Origin: Oscillospiraceae bacterium
GTDB taxonomy: Bacteria > Bacillota_A > Clostridia > Oscillospirales > Oscillospiraceae
Reading direction: 5' to 3'
Assembly: GCA_017540945.1 (NCBI GenBank)
Contig: JAFYAB010000083.1
Coordinates: 1 to 15,379, forward strand
DNA length: 15,379 nt
Shown: positions 13,649-15,379 of the stretch, piece by piece
Layout of the letters: the number at the start of each line of letters is the position of its first letter
Numbering within the stretch: position 1 is the first letter of the stretch
The notes under the pieces: model-generated
Database searches by the model: none
The model's input: the letters and a program-made list of their open reading frames with translations, nothing else
Told to the model about the DNA's origin: nothing
Made by a program: the position numbers and the translations under genes

Positions 13649-13653
13649 CCTCC
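13649..13653 (-). promoter_or_regulatory. Ribosome binding site for a TTG start
   Basis: GGAGG placed 8 nt before TTG at 13640. The next in-frame ATG is only five codons later, inside the conserved N-terminal strand, and has no ribosome binding site of its own, so TTG is the likely start. Confidence 0.75.
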
Positions 13654-13689
13654 GTTGGTATGAGAGATCAGAGATTTGAGATGCGGTGG

Positions 13690-14568
13690 TTATAGGGTCT
13701 TCAGGACCTCCTCCAGGGAGGGCAGACTGTCGGCGGCGCCGGGACGGGTCACGGTCAGGGCCGCGGCGGCGCTGGCCAGAGTCAGGCTGTAGCCGGGGTC
13801 CGCGCCGTCGGCCACCGCGGCCAGGAAGAAGCCGATGAAGGCGTCGCCGGCGCCGGTGGCGTCCACAAGCGCTACCCGGCGGGCCGGGATGAAGAGAGAC
13901 ATCTCTCCCCGGCGATAAAGCACGCCGTCGGCCCCCAGGGTCAGAATCAGCTCCAGCTTGGGCAGCTTCTCGCAGAGCCGGGCGGCGCAGCGCTCGGGCT
14001 CCGTCTCGCCGCTCAGGGCGGCGGCCTCCGTCTGGTTGAGGATCAGCCAGCGCACCAGCTCCAGGGGATAGTCCCGGACCGCCTCGGTCATGGGGGCGGC
14101 GTTGAAGGCAATCTCCATGCCCCGGGCGGCGGCCTGTTCCATCAGATAGGGAATCTCGTTGGTCTCATTCTGGATCAGCAGCAGATCTCCCGGTCCGAAG
14201 CAGCTCAGGACCCGGTCGATCTGGCTCCGGCGCAGGCTGTGATTGCAGCCCGGGAAGAGGACGATGCAGTTTTCCCCTGCCCGGTCCACCTGGATCACCG
14301 CGTGGCCGCAGGGCTCGTTTGTTGTGCTCAGAAAGCCGCAGTCCACTCCGCTGTCCGCCAGCCGCGTTCGGAGGAAATCCCCGTCCCTGCCGATGAGGCC
14401 GGCGTGGTAGACCTCCGCTCCGGCCATGGCCAGGGCCACGGACTGGTTCAGTCCTTTGCCCCCGGGCTGCCGGGAATAGTCCGCCGTCTGGGTTTCCCCG
14501 GGCCGGGTCAGATGGTCCACCCGGTAGACGTGGTCGATGTTCAGAGAACCGAAGTTCAGGATCCGCAT
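13690..14568 (-). CDS. rbsK: Ribokinase-like PfkB family carbohydrate kinase
   Basis: Cytoplasmic sugar kinase, 292 aa, closest to ribokinase, which makes ribose 5-phosphate from ribose and ATP. The substrate-side PfkB signature is QPGGKGLNQSVALA (34-47; ribokinases usually have GGKGANQA), and the ATP-side signature is DATGAGDAF (236-244) with catalytic Asp242. NQTEAAALSGE and TRPGAADSLPS near the end also fit ribokinase. A related pentose or nucleoside substrate cannot be excluded. The ATG at 14568 lies within the end of trmB (13-bp overlap) and AGGGAG is about 9 nt upstream, so the pair is translationally coupled. No ribose transporter or regulator is adjacent, which is unusual for a catabolic rbsK. 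Confidence 0.88.
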   Translation of the reverse strand: MRILNFGSLNIDHVYRVDHLTRPGETQTADYSRQPGGKGLNQSVALAMAGAEVYHAGLIGRDGDFLRTRLADSGVDCGFLSTTNEPCGHAVIQVDRAGENCIVLFPGCNHSLRRSQIDRVLSCFGPGDLLLIQNETNEIPYLMEQAAARGMEIAFNAAPMTEAVRDYPLELVRWLILNQTEAAALSGETEPERCAARLCEKLPKLELILTLGADGVLYRRGEMSLFIPARRVALVDATGAGDAFIGFFLAAVADGADPGYSLTLASAAAALTVTRPGAADSLPSLEEVLKTL

Positions 14569-15263
14569 TCCGATTCGCTCCCTTCCTGTTGGGCCGGGGC
14601 CTCCGGCCCTGCGGCGCTGTCTTGCTTCCCGGGCATCCCGATCTCGCAGCGGTGGATGGGCGTGCCCAGAGCGTGAAATTTTTCCTCATAGCCCGTCATG
14701 ACCCCCGCGACGCCGTCCTTATGCAGGTCGTCGGTGACGTTTTTGACCGGATAACCGTATTGGGCGAACTCCTCCAGGGACCAGGCGAAGAGCTGGGCGT
14801 TGTCAGTCTTGAAGTGGATCTCCCCGCCGGGCTTCAGCACGGCCCGGTATTTCTCCAGAAATGTATGATAGGTCAGACGGCGCTTGGCGTTTTTGCTGCG
14901 GGGCCAGGGGTCGCAGAAGTTCAGATAGATCCGGTCCACCTCGCCGGGGGCGAAAAGGCTTTCCAGCAGGGCTGCGTCCGCGGAGATGAAATACAGGTTT
15001 TTCAGGCCCGTGGCCACGGCTTTTTCCATGCCCAGGAGCATGGCCTCCCTGACCCGTTCCAGGGCGATGAAGAGGATATCCGGGTGAAGCTCCGCCATCT
15101 CCACGGTGAACTTGCCCTTGCCGCAGCCGATCTCCAGGTGCAGCTCCCGGGCTCCGGGCAGCAGGCTCCGCCAGCTGCCCCGGCGGGCCTCCGGGTCCCG
15201 GATCCAGACGGCGGAGGCCGCCTCCATCCGGGGCTCCAGATTGTTGCGTTTGCGCATGCGCAT
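14556..15263 (-). CDS. trmB: tRNA (guanine-N7-)-methyltransferase
   Basis: SAM-dependent enzyme that methylates N7 of G46 in the variable loop of tRNAs; 235 aa. The SAM-binding motif is LEIGCGKG (43-50). The family-specific NFCDPWPRSKNAKRRL (115-130), FKTDN (151-155) and TGYEEKFHALGTPIHR (190-205) are all present and hold the tRNA-binding and catalytic residues. A polar, low-complexity C-terminal tail (about 211-235) extends beyond the usual end and carries the overlap with the kinase start. AAAGGAG 9 nt before the ATG at 15263 sets the start; a second ATG two codons later is also possible. A GC-rich hairpin lies directly before the ribosome binding site. Confidence 0.96.
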   Translation of the reverse strand: MRMRKRNNLEPRMEAASAVWIRDPEARRGSWRSLLPGARELHLEIGCGKGKFTVEMAELHPDILFIALERVREAMLLGMEKAVATGLKNLYFISADAALLESLFAPGEVDRIYLNFCDPWPRSKNAKRRLTYHTFLEKYRAVLKPGGEIHFKTDNAQLFAWSLEEFAQYGYPVKNVTDDLHKDGVAGVMTGYEEKFHALGTPIHRCEIGMPGKQDSAAGPEAPAQQEGSESECGS

Positions 15264-15279
15264 GGTCTTGTGCTCCTTT

Positions 15280-15311
15280 CGCGGCCCCGGCCTTCCGGGC
15301 GAAGGGCCGCG
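15280..15311. promoter_or_regulatory. GC-rich hairpin in the trmB leader
   Basis: CGCGGCCC (15280-15287) pairs with GGGCCGCG (15304-15311); an inner CCCGG/CCGGG pairing (15286-15290, 15295-15299) competes. On the minus strand it ends directly at the AAAGGAG ribosome binding site of trmB, so it could influence translation. There is no T run for termination. Confidence 0.5.
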
Positions 15312-15331
15312 TCTGTTGATGATTTCTCTTT

Positions 15332-15360
15332 ATTTTATCAAATAATTGTCCATCCGTAAA
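15332..15360 (-). promoter_or_regulatory. Candidate promoter of trmB
   Basis: Minus-strand TTTACG (15355-15360) and TAAAAT (15332-15337) with a 17-bp spacer in an AT-rich patch, about 70 bp before the trmB start. Both hexamers are imperfect. No other gene is visible to the right edge of the window. Confidence 0.5.
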
Positions 15361-15379
15361 GAGCTATTTTCGGGAATGC

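Overview
The window is about 15.4 kb of GC-rich, densely packed bacterial chromosome. It most likely comes from a gut-type clostridium of the Oscillospiraceae (Flavonifractor / Lawsonibacter / Oscillibacter-like). That assignment is inference. It rests on clear lipobox signals, a Firmicutes-style metal ABC operon, the Ddl and LysC types, a CsaB-type pyruvyl transferase fusion, and hairpin-rich intergenic repeats of a kind I associate with that family. No rRNA, tRNA, CRISPR array, phage gene or transposase was seen. All genes but one lie on the minus strand.

Left part (1-5116): 1-220 has no gene, only hairpins. A five-gene minus-strand metal operon then reads from 4117 down to 221: a Fur-family regulator (Zur-like), a metal-binding lipoprotein (ZnuA), an ATPase (ZnuC), a permease (ZnuB), and an unrecognised lipoprotein with two similar OB-like halves. 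A 28-bp perfect inverted repeat sits between znuA and znuC. The regulator diverges from a plus-strand Cof-type HAD phosphatase. The shared 177-bp intergenic region holds two good sigma-A-type promoters and two perfect 7-1-7 palindromes of the Fur-family operator type, so the whole locus looks metal-regulated and autoregulated.

Middle part (5117-9436): a convergent 19-bp hairpin separates the phosphatase from a minus-strand block of ddl, a DUF1934 gene overlapping ddl by 11 bp, lysC and asd. It joins peptidoglycan precursor synthesis (D-Ala-D-Ala) with the aspartate pathway that feeds diaminopimelate/lysine. Between lysC and asd lies a 170-bp array of seven short hairpins with different arms, bounded by a 13-bp terminal inverted repeat. 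ddl has its own promoter directly behind the terminator of the upstream gene.

Right part (9448-15379): trmB (tRNA m7G46 methyltransferase), a ribokinase-like PfkB kinase overlapping it, a 749-aa fusion of a GT4 glycosyltransferase with a CsaB-like pyruvyl transferase, a six-TM protein fused to an E2/CAT-like acyltransferase domain whose catalytic histidine position is glutamate, and a small lipoprotein closed by a strong terminator. The fusion and the membrane acyltransferase-like protein suggest a cell-surface glycopolymer modification module. The best candidates for undescribed biology are the hairpin array, the membrane E2/CAT-like protein beside the CsaB fusion, and the duplicated lipoprotein at the end of the metal operon.
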